Source of the DNA: Cladorhizidae sp. MBARI D1340-BT2
Lineage: Eukaryota > Porifera > Demospongiae > Poecilosclerida > Cladorhizidae
Length of the DNA stretch: 64,000 nucleotides
Direction of reading: 5' to 3'
Assembly: GCA_028752905.1 (NCBI GenBank)
Contig: JAQNBH010000006.1
Coordinates: 27,322,448-27,386,447, forward strand
Of this stretch, positions 34,261 to 46,712 are shown piece by piece. The notes under the pieces are model-generated. The model was not told the DNA's origin, searched no databases, and worked only from the letters and a program-made list of their open reading frames with translations. Each line of letters opens with the position of its first letter. Positions within the stretch are counted from its first letter, which is position 1. The position numbers and the translations under genes are program-made.

Positions 34261-37200
34261 CATGGGCGTACGGGGATTTCTGGGGGTTCTGCAGAACACC
34301 CCTTTCATTTTAATGATATTCATTGGAATGTGTTTGTGTGTGTTTTGCCCTCTCAGATTTCATTTCAGACAATGGCTCACTTCATTAATATAATTTTAAT
34401 TATACATAGGTACATTGATAGTGTTAAATAATGTGGAAACAAAATTACAATAACTTAGGGCTAGGCTTTGCCCTAGCCCTCGCCCTTGACCATGGGGGAG
34501 GGGAAAATGAGAACCCAACGAATGTACTTTCTAAAGAAAGCCCACAACTCCCCCATGCAAATAAGACCAATCTGCTCAGGGTGCTCGGGTCCCACCGAGG
34601 GGCTGTCTGGTTGGATGAACTTTGTCCTTCAATCGGTTAATGAGCTAATCATTGCACAGTTACACATCATGCTACGTGAGCATTAATAGTAGTGGTGGAA
34701 CTAATGAGCTACAACTCTGCCATGAAGAGGCAACGACAAAATATGGACATCAGGTAATTTTTCAAAATAACAGCCATTGAGGATGAAGATAAGAGAAATT
34801 ATTGCTAGCTATTTAGCTTGAAGCCTGTACACTTGATAAACCAATCTCATTTATTCAGATTCTAGTGAACCTCAGTCTGATCTGGATCATTCTGAAATCA
34901 GTACCACACTGGAAAGCTGACATGAAGATGAAGTTCCTATAGTTAATGAATGCTCAAGTGGAAGTGCCGAAGGACCAGAATCGTATGTTTATTATCTGCA
35001 AATAGGTCTATTGATGATGCTGCTAGTTTAATAAATAGTGGTGCTAGATACTGTCACCACGATGTACAATTGCCTAGTGTCCTTACTGGCACCTTATTAC
35101 CTAGCTATCACCAAAAGTTTAACATATTGTGGCTCAGTAAATATCCTTGGCTAGTCTTCAGTTCTAAGGTAGATGGTGTATTTTGTCCGCGTTGTGCTCT
35201 GTTTCTTCCATCTAGCCAACGTAAAGATAAAGGTTACCTGGTAATTAAGCCTTTTTCTAACTGGATCAAGATGAGTTGCACTTTGAGTAATCATCCGAAG
35301 CTTCAATACCATCGTGATTGTTTTCAGCAAGCATATGCACAATTGAAAATCCAGCATCACGAGTAGATGTAATGACAAGCACTACTGCTGTTCAAAAGGA
35401 AATAAGTCAATACTGAGGCAAATTGTTTGAGCAATTCTTTTTTTAGGCAAACAGGGTATTGCATTTCGTGGAAAGTTAGAGGATGTAGCATCGTCAAAGA
35501 ATGCAGGAAACTTTTTAGCACTGCTAAAATCTTTTGCGGGGACAGACAGTATTTTATATGAGCATCTTTATTGTACCGAGGCAAAGAATGCAACACACTT
35601 ATCACCAGGGACTCAAAATGTAATTATTAATATTATAGGCTATGATATGATTCTTGCCAAAACAATATCTGAAATAAAAGAAGCAAAATATTTTTCCGTT
35701 CTAGCTGATGAGGTTTCATGTCACAATGTAGAGCATTTGCACATATGCCTTCACTTTGTTGATGGCCATGGTGACATTCGAGAAGAGTATGTTTCATTTG
35801 TAAAACTTGAGAGAGTCCGAGCAGCTGATGTAGCAAATGCCATTATACAGACCTTGGAGGGGCTTGGCTTATCACTGAGTGATTTGCGAGGACAAGGGTA
35901 TGATGGGGCCTCAATGATGAGTGGGGAGATAGCTGTTGTGCAGGCATTACTTCGAGAGAAGCATCCCAAGGCATTGTACACCCATTGTGCAAGTCCTTCC
36001 ATAATCTGGCTATCATAAGTTCCTGTTCTGTTCCACCTGTAAGGAACTGTGTAATTCAGATAAAAGGTTTCACATTATGGATAAAGGATTCAGCTAAAAG
36101 AGAGGGTCTCCTTAAAGCAATCATTCAGAAGAGGTCTCAGATTGGCACAAAGCAGTCTTCAATAATCAACGTTTGCATTACTCGATGGGTAGAGAACATC
36201 AATGGCTGGGAGCGTTTCTGTCTATATCATCCTTTTCTAATTGAAATGTGTGAGATAGTACTCGATGGAAATAGTGAATTTGTGAACTATAAAGATGGTT
36301 GGACTACTGATGATAAGAAAAATGCTCTTGCATATATGAAAACATTGGAGTCCTTGGCATTTTTGTATTCCCTAGTCACTCTCTTTAGGTCTGTTAAAGA
36401 AGCTGTTGTTAAATTACAAGAAAGTGCCAAGACCTTACCTCTGGAGTGACAATAGTACAAGAGACGGTTGCAATGAATTTAAAAGAGATAGAGCAGATGT
36501 TGATAATTTTTCACAGCGTATCTTTCGGCATCAGTCCAATATAACTATTTCGATGCCACGCACAACTAATCATCGTCTCAATCCACTAATTCAGTTGAGG
36601 ATTATTTTAAATGGGCTGTAGTTATCCCTCTTCTTGACCACATTATACATCAATATTTACTAAGCATACCAACCAGGTAGCTTCATTGCAATACCTCTTG
36701 CCCATCCATATCACTACTTCATCCTTTATTAATATTGAACCTGCTGTTACTTTCTATTCTGAAGATCTACCAAATGTGAGTATACTTGATGAAGAGTTAC
36801 ATCGCTGGAAGTCAAGGTGGCTACAAATTTAACCAGATGAGCATCCTCAAACTCTGAGTGAATCGCTTAAACTCTGCTGCCTCAAAACCCTTCCAAATGT
36901 CCCTTTTGAACCTTTTTGCTACACTCCCACTCAGTTAACATATTTGTGAACGATCTGCTTCCACACTTCGATGTTTAAAAAAGTGAGGAAAGACTCAGTG
37001 CCTTAGCATTAATACTGGAATGGATCGATACTGTTGCAAACTTTACGTAGAACAACATCCATGCAGAATTCAATGTTAGCTTATTATTTCAGTAATTTTG
37101 TTTGTATATTTTTGAAGGTTGCTTAATAAAAAACATCTCTGTAAATATTTTTGGAGTTTCCATGATTTGTGCTGGATGGGGCTTTGTGCTGGATGGGGCA

Positions 37201-37308
37201 TATATATTTCCCTCTTGCACTATATATCCTCACCATGGCTTTCAGCCACATGATCCACATCCGACATAATACATAACCCCCCTTTTCAAAAGTCTGCGTA
37301 CGCCCCTG
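34261..37308 (+). mobile_element. hAT transposon (ZMYM1/DUF4371 type)
   Basis: The left end CATGGGCGTACGGGGA and the inverse of the right end, CAGGGGCGTACGCAGA, pair as imperfect inverted repeats 3.05 kb apart and enclose a hAT transposase relic. hAT elements of this type often end with CAGGGGCG. The expected 8-base duplication is not clean: cttat lies at both borders but the rest differs. Size and content still fit one decayed insertion. Confidence 0.68.
34940..37090 (+). pseudogene. hAT transposase pseudogene (TTF zinc finger, DUF4371, dimerisation region)
   Basis: In order: a TTF/BED-like zinc region with PWLVFSSKVDGVFCPRCALF and WIKMSCTLSNHPKLQYHRDC; GIAFRGKLEDVASSKNAGNF; the catalytic region with KYFSVLADEVSCHNVEHLHI (first Asp) and LRGQGYDGASMMSGE (second Asp); then HCASPS, where a shift leads into AIISSCSVPPVRNCV and INVCITRWVENINGWERF. 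The tail (about 36600-37060) shows PLLDHIIHQYLLSIP and ILDEELHRWKSRWL in separate frames, the start of the C-terminal dimerisation segment. At least three frameshifts and several stops. It resembles ZMYM1-like proteins in animal genomes but is a transposon relic here. Confidence 0.82.
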
Positions 37309-37709
37309 CTTATAAGCTTGTTAAACTAGCCTTATTCCTACTAGGACAGCTTCTCAGGCTCTTCTACTTGGCACACTTGTAGATCTTGGATAGATAACCA
37401 ATTATATCAACACAGCTCTGGGCTACTTTCCGGGAAAGTAAATTGGATGATTTTACAATTTTTTTTTTATCAATCAGCTATCTTGTAAACCGCCTCCTGT
37501 GTGATTTACTAGGTTGCTTCTATCACATTCCCAGTGTCCCCAGAAGTTGCAAACCTTTACAAGTGGGTACTGAGCAGCTGCTTGCTTTACAGCTGTACTC
37601 AAAGTTCTTTAGATAGAGGAGCTATTGATTTAGTTAAGAGCTTTGTAAAGTTTGGCGTTATCAGATTACAACAGATAGCAAGTTTAATTAAATATTGTGG
37701 GGTGTAACT

Positions 37710-39628
37710 ATGGCTAAATATTGTGATACAGATAAAGTGCTGTGTATGTTGGATGATGAGAGTGATGACGATTTTGATGGCTTCATAGTGAAGAATTATA
37801 GTGAGGATGATGAGGATGTTGGAGTTTGTGAGGTAGCTGATAGTGTTAGTGATGGCGTAGTTGGTGGTGAGTGTAGCTAAAGTGGTAGCAGTTCTGGTGC
37901 CAGTACTTCTTGTTCCACTTCTTCCATCTCCTTTAGCCAGGCATCTGGGTGCACTGTTGACATGGAAGGAAAAGAGCCTTTGGAGTTTGCTCAGCTTTTT
38001 CTGGACGACAATATCCTGAAGAGAGTTGTGAACGAAACAAATTTGTATGCTGAGCAATTCATGGGGCTGGAAATAAAGACTTACCTCTTCGATCAAGAGT
38101 CAGAGAGTGGAAAAGGTGCTCAGTCAGTGAAATGGTGAAGTTTCTTGCCCTTTATTGCCATGAGCATGGATAATAAGCATCGGATTGAGGACTATTGGTG
38201 CAAGAAATGGCCCTTCACCACGTCATGCTTGACCGATTTTGTATCGCGCTTCTTTCACCTAAATGATGGAAAGAAGGTGTACATAGGGGTCGGCCAGGAT
38301 ATGATGCCCTGTTCAAAATACGGCCACTTATGGAGCATTTACTAGACAAATTCAAAACCTTTTACCAGCTGGGGAGAGAAATATCAGTCGATGAATCAAT
38401 GATAGGCTTCAAGGGACGGCTGTGGTTTATCCCTATCAAGTGGAGCATGAAAGCCTACGTCCTGGCAGACGGCTCCAGTGGATATATGTACATTTGGAAG
38501 CTCTATGCTGGTGAGGAAACTGTATAATATATATACACACAAAATAGCCATGAAGAAAAGTACTATAATATTATATATAATAAATATAATTCACTTCTTA
38601 GTCTTTCCCCCCCCACTTTTTTCTTTCCACTTCCTTCCCGCTCTTCTTCATTATCCCCTTTTTCCTTCCCGCTTTTTTTTCTTTTCAGTTCTTGTTCTTT
38701 TTTGGGGGGCTCCCAGAGAAATGAGAGCCTCTCTGCTACAGAACAACACATGACATTGTGATGAAGCTAGTGGAAGGGATGGAGAATAAAGGACACCATT
38801 TGTACACAAGTCCAGACTTGTTCCTCACCCTAAAAAGTAGTGGCTTTGGTGCATGTGGTGCAGTTCGGGTGAACAGGAGGGGGTTATTTGCATGTATCAA
38901 GGCCAAAGACAAAATGAAAAAGGGTGACATCAAGTATATAAGTACAAATGGTGTCCTTGCCTTGAAATGGATGGACAAGAGAGCTGTGACCATTCTGAGT
39001 ACTATCCACGATGATAGCACTATAGCAAAGAGGAGGAGGACAAGGCTGTCAGCAACTGGCATGGAGGAGGTCATAAAGCCAACAGCCATTGTCGAGTACA
39101 ATAGTCACATGGGTGGGGTTGACAAATCCAATCAGCTGATGAGTTACTATACCTTCCAACATAGGACACAGAAATGGTGGAAACGGGCAGCTTTTCATCT
39201 CCTCAACCTGGTATTGGTAAATGCATACATAATATATAAAGGGACACCTTTGACTGGCCGAAGAGTAACACACCAGTGCTTCTTAGTGAAGGTTGCTGTT
39301 GGATTTCTTCTGGAGGCAGGCCTGACAGAAGCTCAGCTTGAAGTGTCCATCTTCCCCACAATCATCTTGTGGCTGAACCAGCCAGACTTACAGGAATGCA
39401 CTTCATAGAGCACCTTCCCCCAAATAGCAATGGCAAAAGGTCCCTGTGTGCTTGCTACCTGTGCAGCAGCAAAAAAAGGAAGTCAGAACTTCATTTAGAT
39501 GTAAGATTTGTAAAGTAGCTTTATGTATTACACCTGCTTTGAACTATACCTCACAAAAGTTAGTCCTGTGTCGCTTACCATCCACATCATATCGCGTTTT
39601 TTTAATTTCTTTCTTCACTTTTTCTTGA
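37710..39628 (+). pseudogene. piggyBac transposase, second catalytic Asp deleted
   Basis: Starts MAKYCDTDKVLCMLDDESDD at 37710 with the acidic N-terminus usual for piggyBac. Then ILKRVVNETNLYAEQFMG, HRIEDYWCKKWPFTTSCLTD, and ISVDESMIGFKGRLWFIPIK with the first Asp. A pyrimidine-rich stretch (38528-38750) interrupts, possibly an intron or insertion. The frame resumes at HDIVMKLVEGMENKGHHLY and goes straight to TSPDLFLTL: the few residues that normally carry the second Asp are missing. The third Asp is present in HMGGVDKSNQLMSYY. The Cys-rich C-terminus spans two frames (LCACYLCSS and RCKICKVALC). TAA/TAG codons near 37878 and 38136 break the front part. Terminal repeats with TTAA were not found. 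Confidence 0.87.
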
Positions 39629-39819
39629 TTGTTTTTTCTTCCAGTAGCACAACTTTTACCAATCCTATGTATGCAAACAACTATGACCATGAATAATATT
39701 TATAGTGGATATGTAATATAAATGCATTGTTGCTAGATCATCCCAAAGCTAGCTGAGCTGAAAATATACTAGCACTGGCTATAGAATACCATGGTTGCTT
39801 GGCAGTCTACTAGCTACCT

Positions 39820-40400
39820 CCAGCGCTAGCTATTGCTGGCAATATATATATCAGCTACAACTGCCTTCTTCAAGCGCTAGCTAATTTTCTAGCTATAATG
39901 ATCATCTAAAACTACCAACTTCAATCACTAGCTAATTTCCTAGCTATAATGATCATCTAAAACTGGCAACTTGGCAAGCGCTAGCTAATTTTCTAGCTAT
40001 AAACATCAGCTAAAACTGCCTGTACAGTTCAAGTGCTAGCTAATTTGCTAGCTATAATGATCATCTATAACTTCCAACTTCAAGCGCTAGCTAATTTGCT
40101 AGCTATTTAAAGATCAGCTAAAACTGCCTAGACACTTAAAGCGCTAGCTTAGCTATAATGATAATCTAAAACTGCCAACTTCTAGTTTGCTAGCTATAAA
40201 GATCAGCTAAAACTGCCTATACACTTCAAGCGCTAGCTACTTTGCTAGATATAAAGATGGCCTAAACTACTATACCTCGAGAGCTAGAAACTTTGCTATC
40301 CAAAGATGACCGACAATTATTTACTTTACTAATTAGCTAAGCTTTATAAATATGATCTTCAACTGTCTACTTCGAGCGCTAGCTATAAGATGACCTACAG
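39820..40400. repeat. Palindrome-rich tandem array (GCTAGC family, ~60 bp)
   Basis: Nine or ten loose units, each with agcgctagctaatttgctag and then ctataatgatcatctaaaac. Almost every unit holds a GCTAGC...GCTAGC dyad around TAATTT, so single strands could fold into a row of small hairpins. Not coding. Confidence 0.82.
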
Positions 40401-40499
40401 CTAGCTACCTTGAGCGCTAGCTAAAAAGATAGCCTATATACAACTAGCTAGCTAGCTAAAAAAATGCTCTAGCTAAAACTAACTTCGAGCACACTATGT

Positions 40500-43400
40500 A
40501 ACAAACTGGTTAGCTCATCCACATAATAATCTTACTTGGAGTCTAGCTTCACTTGTCTTGACATCTCTAAAGATTCTTCTAGCCTCGTGTTAGGTAGAAA
40601 GTTAGGAGATGGTCTGAATATCAATGAACACTCACCTCAACGAGCCACACACAACAAAAATAAATAATAAAAACATCAGGTAATTAAAAAACACAGGTGA
40701 TTCCAATAAACAGTGTCTGCGTGCAGGGGAAATTACCTGAGTAACTCCCTTCGCATTCTAAGAGTTTAAGGATGCCAATGGGCAATATTAGGAAAGTTAT
40801 GAGTAAAAAGAACATATCAACAGAATATACCTGTAAATACTTGTTTTCTTCCTTGATGTTATAACTCTACCTACCTCTTGCTAGTGCCTCAACTGCCAGG
40901 GCCATGTAGGACTTGCCAGGCTGCTGGATCAGAAACCAAACCCCTCATTAACAAAGTGCTAATACAGTTAGAGGTGCTGTGAGGCCCAGCATCTGGCCCA
41001 ACCAGTAAAGCAACATATTGCCTCCATTCCTTTCCACCAATCACTGTTGCACACCATTCCCCATCATTAGCTATTGTACCCATAGTTCATATTGAAATGT
41101 AATTATGGTACTTTATGACACTGGCAACCTGGAGTAACTGTCTCTTAGGGTATAAATGTACTCTATGTATGCCAAGCTCCTGCAAGCTCCAGGTTTCTAG
41201 ATCACTGAATCTTCCATGCCCTTCTTTGTGACTTGTGGCTGCCCCTATGCTGAAGCTGTGGCACAGTAGACTTTCATGTATCAGAACATCGGATTATTCA
41301 AACTCAGTTGCATGGTAATGATCATCAATGGGAGATTTCATTAGGGAGGGCTAGAGATTTGCAGGTGAAAGTCAAATCAGTTCGCTAAACCTGCAAAAGT
41401 AAGAGCTCAGTTTTATCTAATGAGTCATAGTTCGCTGTGCTTGGCAAGATATTTTAAGGAACCACTTGAGCTAGACTCTCACAAGAGTATGGCAGTAGAA
41501 ATGCAACCATAACAGAGATCATGAAGAATCAAACAAAACTTCGACAGTTAGCAGCACCATTTATAGTCAGTTGAGAGTTCAAGTCATGTCATTAGCCTTG
41601 CTAAAGACGACCAGCTTGGAAGCACTCTATATTTCTATTTCATTCAGAAAAGAGGCCAAGGCATCCAGTCTCAGTGGAGTTCCATGAAAAGTTACATGAA
41701 GGAGTATCAGAAGCACACCATTTGCTAGGGGCAAACTGGCATGATGAGATAGACCACCAAGTGTTGCAGGCAATTCTGAATCCTCCGAGACAGCACTGGT
41801 GGTTGTTAAAAGAGTGAGACATCTGGCGTGCACAAAGCGTATGATAACCTGAAGCAAAGAACTCTTGCATCTCGTTTTAGTAAATAGTGTTATTGTACAG
41901 GATGTAGTAATCAACAACAATTGCTCGTATAAAATATACACAAAAATACTTTAAATGAATGAATATGTGTATAAGACAGCATGGCTGCTACTGAGGACAT
42001 AGCTGCTTCTCCTTCAGGAAGTAAGCTGCTCACATTCCATGGCCCTGCAGACTAAAATCGCTAATGATATTAGCAATTATTGAAACACCCGAGTCAGTAT
42101 CGACAAGTTTATAATGACTTGCTTGCTTTTCATATATCCAAAGTTTTCCCTTATCCGAACTATAGTGTAGATCCCAATACGTTGAATGCATTTGGGTCTA
42201 CAGTACCCAGATGCATCTAACCCTGCCTTGGCTGGGGACCTTCATGCAACCACTAACCATTGACATGTCAGATATGTGCTGTCTCGAAACACAGAGAGTG
42301 GGCCTTTTTTTACCCAGAGGTTAAGCAGAGTCCTGACTGGACAGATATCTGACTTTTTCTTCCCGATGAAGAGCTGGATTCCGTGATGAAAATTGTCTAT
42401 CTTCGACTGTAATAGTCATTCTTATGATGTCCTGGCAGGACGGATGACCCACTGCAATAGCTGAGCAAGACAAGTGGCATGTTGGTTCATAGAGGCTTCT
42501 GATAGACTGTCATTTCATTTCTCCTGATCTTGGAAAGCAACAGAGGTTAAAGCAGCATGCATCCCAAGTGATGTACAATGGTATGAGTGGGCCCCCCACC
42601 TCCTTTCAGCTTTATAAGAATATCAGGAGATATATGGCAATTTCTGTCATTTCTCCCTACCTTGGTATGCTTCCAAGCATTTGATTCCCTGTAGACTGTA
42701 TTGTAGATGTTGATGGGCAGGCTCCAAGTGGTCTTTTTTGCCATCAGCAATGTAGAGAAATCAGATTGCTGACAAGTATACTTGATGGTATGATGGTTAA
42801 CCCTGACCCAGCAATCTATGACATGAAGCTGCACGGCACCCCGTCTCTGTTGCTGAACTGCCTGAAGCCCCCCTGCAATTTAAAATTCCTGGAATTTTTA
42901 CTGACTACTGCAGTATGTAACCTTGGCCATTCCTAATCAATAAGTTTCTTCACCTCTCTTTAGCCCAGTTCGGCCAGCTAGATACTAGAGTTACTTACAG
43001 TTCTTGTGAGACGACATCAGGTTCTCTGATGGCTGAAGGGACCGGGCACAGAAATATGTTACATCATTTTGGGACAGATTAACCACTGCTCTATTCTCTC
43101 TCCCAGGGATGTGCTGGCTTATAATTAGCAGATTATATTAGAGCAAAAGAAAAACAGGCTTTTCATGAGGTTCATCACATTGACAACCTTTCTACCACCT
43201 AATATCAGGATGGCCACCAATACAACACTGCTACACCAGTATTTAGCTGCTTATGCCCACCACAATTTTTTCCCATAAAGCTTTCCCAATCACTAATAGA
43301 AACAGTTCCTTCACCACGATGTGAGGGATTTTCTATGCTTGTTGTAGTTTATCTTAATACCATTGCCCTCCTGACAAGAATATTCCACACTCCCATCATC

Positions 43401-45361
43401 GTGGGGCATTGGAATTAAGATCACTTCCCAACACCAATCCTCCCCCTATTCTATGCTTGGACAATGCAGGCCCACCATAAAAGCTGATAGAAACTCATTC
43501 TGATCCTGGTGCTATAATGGAGCTCTCTAGCTAATGCTGGCAGGTCAGTTTCTTCTCAGGAATGATCTGCCTGATTTTATTAAGCTGCATACGTATTGTA
43601 GCCGCCCAATTATTCCAACAAATGGAGTTCTAATAATTGAAAATCATCGATAACTGAACTGCAGTGTGGAAGACCTTCAGCTATTTTTAGCTCCACATAA
43701 AATCATTGGCAATCCACTCTCCTATACTGCATTCCACTGCCACTCAAGCTAAATTTATCCAGTTCTTCATAATATCACAGATCTTGAGCTCAACATTGAT
43801 ATTAAGGAAAACTCTTTTTGTCTTTTGAAAAGGTCTGGCCATACTCTCTGCTTAGACTAGAACATGCCGGACTAGTGAATGCTATAAGACATCCCTCCAC
43901 ATTGGACTAGGGATGTTGACCTATTGAAGTGCAAAGCACGTTACTTCATAGCAGCAGTCTGATATCAGTCATCAACATTACCATAGAGAAAAATCCGTCG
44001 TAAGCACAAAAGTTGGTGAGAACTCAGGTTGCAGAGCAAGTTTAATGATATTGTCACCAAACTTTGGTTTGTTTGGTCGTATACCTAACCATATACACAT
44101 GAGGCAATCCTAGGTCTATGATTGGTAGCCATGGATATGGGGCAGAGACATGATTGGTGACAGAGACAGCTAATAAGTGTTATGTTAGTAAACATTGCAG
44201 AGAGTGGAAGTTGCTGCATGCACTCAAAGAAGGATGGTAGAAGAATAATTTTGACGCAAAATTCATAATTTGCAGGAGATTATTAATGTTACTTTCTGTG
44301 ATGGTACTCACGAAAAAAAAGTTAGATCTTTTCTTATGTCTGGGCATTTATGAGACGAGTTCCAAAAGGAAGTTTAGACTTTCCCAGAAGATGCCTGAAA
44401 CTTGAGAAGTCTTGAGTTGCCCTAACTATGAAGTATTTGGGTTTGCATGCACTAGAATAAATTTAAAGTAGTATAGCCACAATAGTTAAATATTTGCTCT
44501 ACATTCTCATCACCTCACTTGCCATAAGGTATAGAGTGAGGCTCTTGGGAATAAAATTACCCACCAAAAATATCCTGTATTGCTGTGCACATATTCAACA
44601 TATCTGACCATGCCCTAAGAGTTTCTCCATTGTTGTTATGATGTTTGGAAGCTAGCTACGTAACTAACATAAGAGCAGCAAGATACTCGTTAGGAAACTG
44701 TGGACAGCTACAGACATTTGCAGCTATAAACAGGCCTGGTTATTCTAGTAAAACTCCTGCTGCAATGTTCTGTGAAACACATTACCCTAATGTTGAAGCT
44801 TATTACACATGCTCATAAGCTGATATTTATTTCAAGAGCAGCACTTCATAATCGACCATATGGATGTTAACGACATGTATACTAAACAACTTTTGGTGAA
44901 ATAAAACATGAGAGGCAACTCAACCAGAGTTTAGAGCTGGCATAACAGTGACATCCAACAACAGTGGAGAATTGGTCAACAAGGCAAGAAAGATTGTGAT
45001 CGAGCTTCAGGACATGCAATGCATAATTCTGAAGGTGAAAGCAGTTAATATCAAGGAAAAGAAATCCATGCATACATCCAAGCTTAGTTGAGATCTTAGA
45101 GCAGTGAAAGCAGTGTGAAGAGAGATCAATTCTGAGTCTACCTTGCTTGATAGCTATAATAGTTGCTGTGCTATGACTTTCCTGGAGCAGTTTAATGCTT
45201 TCCTGCAGAGAGTGGAGATGCACATAAAGAGCCTATTGATTATCCATAGAGATATAGATATTACTGGTAGTATTTTGTACTATTACATTGTGTTCATCCA
45301 TGTTTTATTTATATATTAACTTTCTGTATGAAAGTTAATCATTGGTGAGATTTGTTTCTAG
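40500..45361. other. Long interval without a confident gene
   Basis: Nearly 5 kb with only short frames. One at 40889-41083 (minus) starts MGTIANDGEWCATVIGGKEW and has a GTAGGT just after it, but no family was recognised. Another at 41627-41941 (minus) is similar in quality. The inverted dispersed repeat copy is at 44670-44790. Confidence 0.5.
44670..44790 (-). repeat. Dispersed repeat, inverted partner of 32385-32505
   Basis: Carries agcagcaagatactcgttag and gaaactgtggacagct, the reverse complement of the block at 32385-32505, with modest divergence. Confidence 0.75.
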
Positions 45362-45588
45362 ACAACTCTCCTCAGCATTGGTCAACAATATTTACAAACA
45401 TTCATTTTGGAATTTGTGTATTGTTGTTCAGCAAAAATGCTTCTCTCAAACAATCCCCTTTTTCATCTGATGAGAGACGATAAGGTTTACAGTGAAATGT
45501 CAACTGTGACATTAATTTACAAAATAACTGGTTGCATAGAGAGAAGTGAGGAGGACCATATCTTGCAACTGGAATGGTCTCAGAACTA
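45362..45588 (+). CDS. Possible terminal exon of an unknown protein
   Basis: A frame opens exactly at a good acceptor (ttgtttctag, exon from 45362, phase 0) and stays open for 75 codons to TAA 45586-45588. The peptide has TTLLSIGQQYLQTFILEFVY, two adjacent Cys, then MRDDKVYSEMSTVTLIYKIT. It is not repetitive and has no homolog I recognise. It lies 1.1 kb upstream of the coiled-coil gene on the same strand but ends in a stop, so it is not an upstream exon of that gene in this frame. Function unknown; could be chance. Confidence 0.3.
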
Positions 45589-45729
45589 ATTCAAATTCCA
45601 TTCAGTATAGATATCAATCTATGATCAATTTAATCGAAAACTATTGTAGCTTTCAAAGTATTCTCAGTTGACATTGTAGATATAAATTTCTCGATTATTA
45701 ACTTAAATTTGCTCATTTGACATTCCTGC

Positions 45730-45821
45730 TAGATACTCTAACCTCAATCAGGAATAATAAGATGCTAAGATTCGTATGAGAAATAGCATCTCATTGTTCC
45801 TGATGAAGGCTAGAGCATTTG
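45730..45821. repeat. Hairpin MITE remnant
   Basis: The left side agatactctaacctcaatca and the right side tgatgaaggctagagcattt are imperfect inverses around gatgcta-ttcg-tagcatc. Related arms occur near 5030 and 6200. Confidence 0.6.
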
Positions 45822-46712
45822 CCAGAATGTTGAGTGGGTAAATTTAAGTTGATTGTCGAGAAAGTCTGTGTAACAAACAATTCTAGCATAAAAAGCTGTG
45901 GTCTCAGCAGTATACTTGGCTATGTGTATATGCTACCTCGTGGCATCTCATCAGCTTATCTAGATGCTACTGCTCAACTTTACTGTTCTCTCCTGACATG
46001 TTCAAGACAGCAAAAACAGTAGCGCCTGATTGGCATATGAACAAACATGTGTGAGTCCACTATCGTGGCTTACCAGGGAACAATTCTTATGCCAGTGTGG
46101 ACAGCAGGTCCCTAACCAGCTCCAAATATGTAGGAACCAGCTTATTTTTGTGTGCATGGAACAGCTAGCTTTTACAAATGCCTAGCCATCACAAATGCAA
46201 CTGCAAAGAAGTTACTCTACTATAGCTAAAGGATCTCAAAATCTAGAACGATCTGTAGATGACTTACCAAGGTTGGAAAAATAAACTCAGTATGCAGAAC
46301 AGGATGTAAAAGATAAAACAGTTAGAGAGAAATAATTTCATGAACTGTACAACCTAATACCTTTTTTTACGATATCTATTTCTGCTGCTCCTCTCCCTTA
46401 AGTATTTCTTTAACTCTTCACTTGTATACAATTAGTTTTTATAATTAAGTACTTCTTTTCCAGGAGTCACTGATAGTAAGCAGCTCCATTTAACAACATG
46501 TGTGCAGAGTGTATGGATATTTTTAATGATGTAACTGTCAACTCACTGATTATAGATGTATACAATAACCAAAAGACACACTTTTTGTGATATAGGACTT
46601 GATATAGGCAGAGCAACGTAAACGTGACCATGCTACTGAAAACCGAAAGTGACTCGAAGGTAAGCTTCATACTGATGATCAAAGAACCAGTTTAATCCCA
46701 GTTTTTCAATAG

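Noticed and set aside
34204..34686. Three overlapping small open frames at the hAT left end
   Set aside because: They overlap each other in different frames, lie across the terminal repeat and match nothing.
40889..41083. Minus-strand frame starting MGTIANDGEWC as a gene
   Set aside because: Reads like protein and has a donor-like GT after it, but there is no recognisable family, no acceptor and no partner exon.
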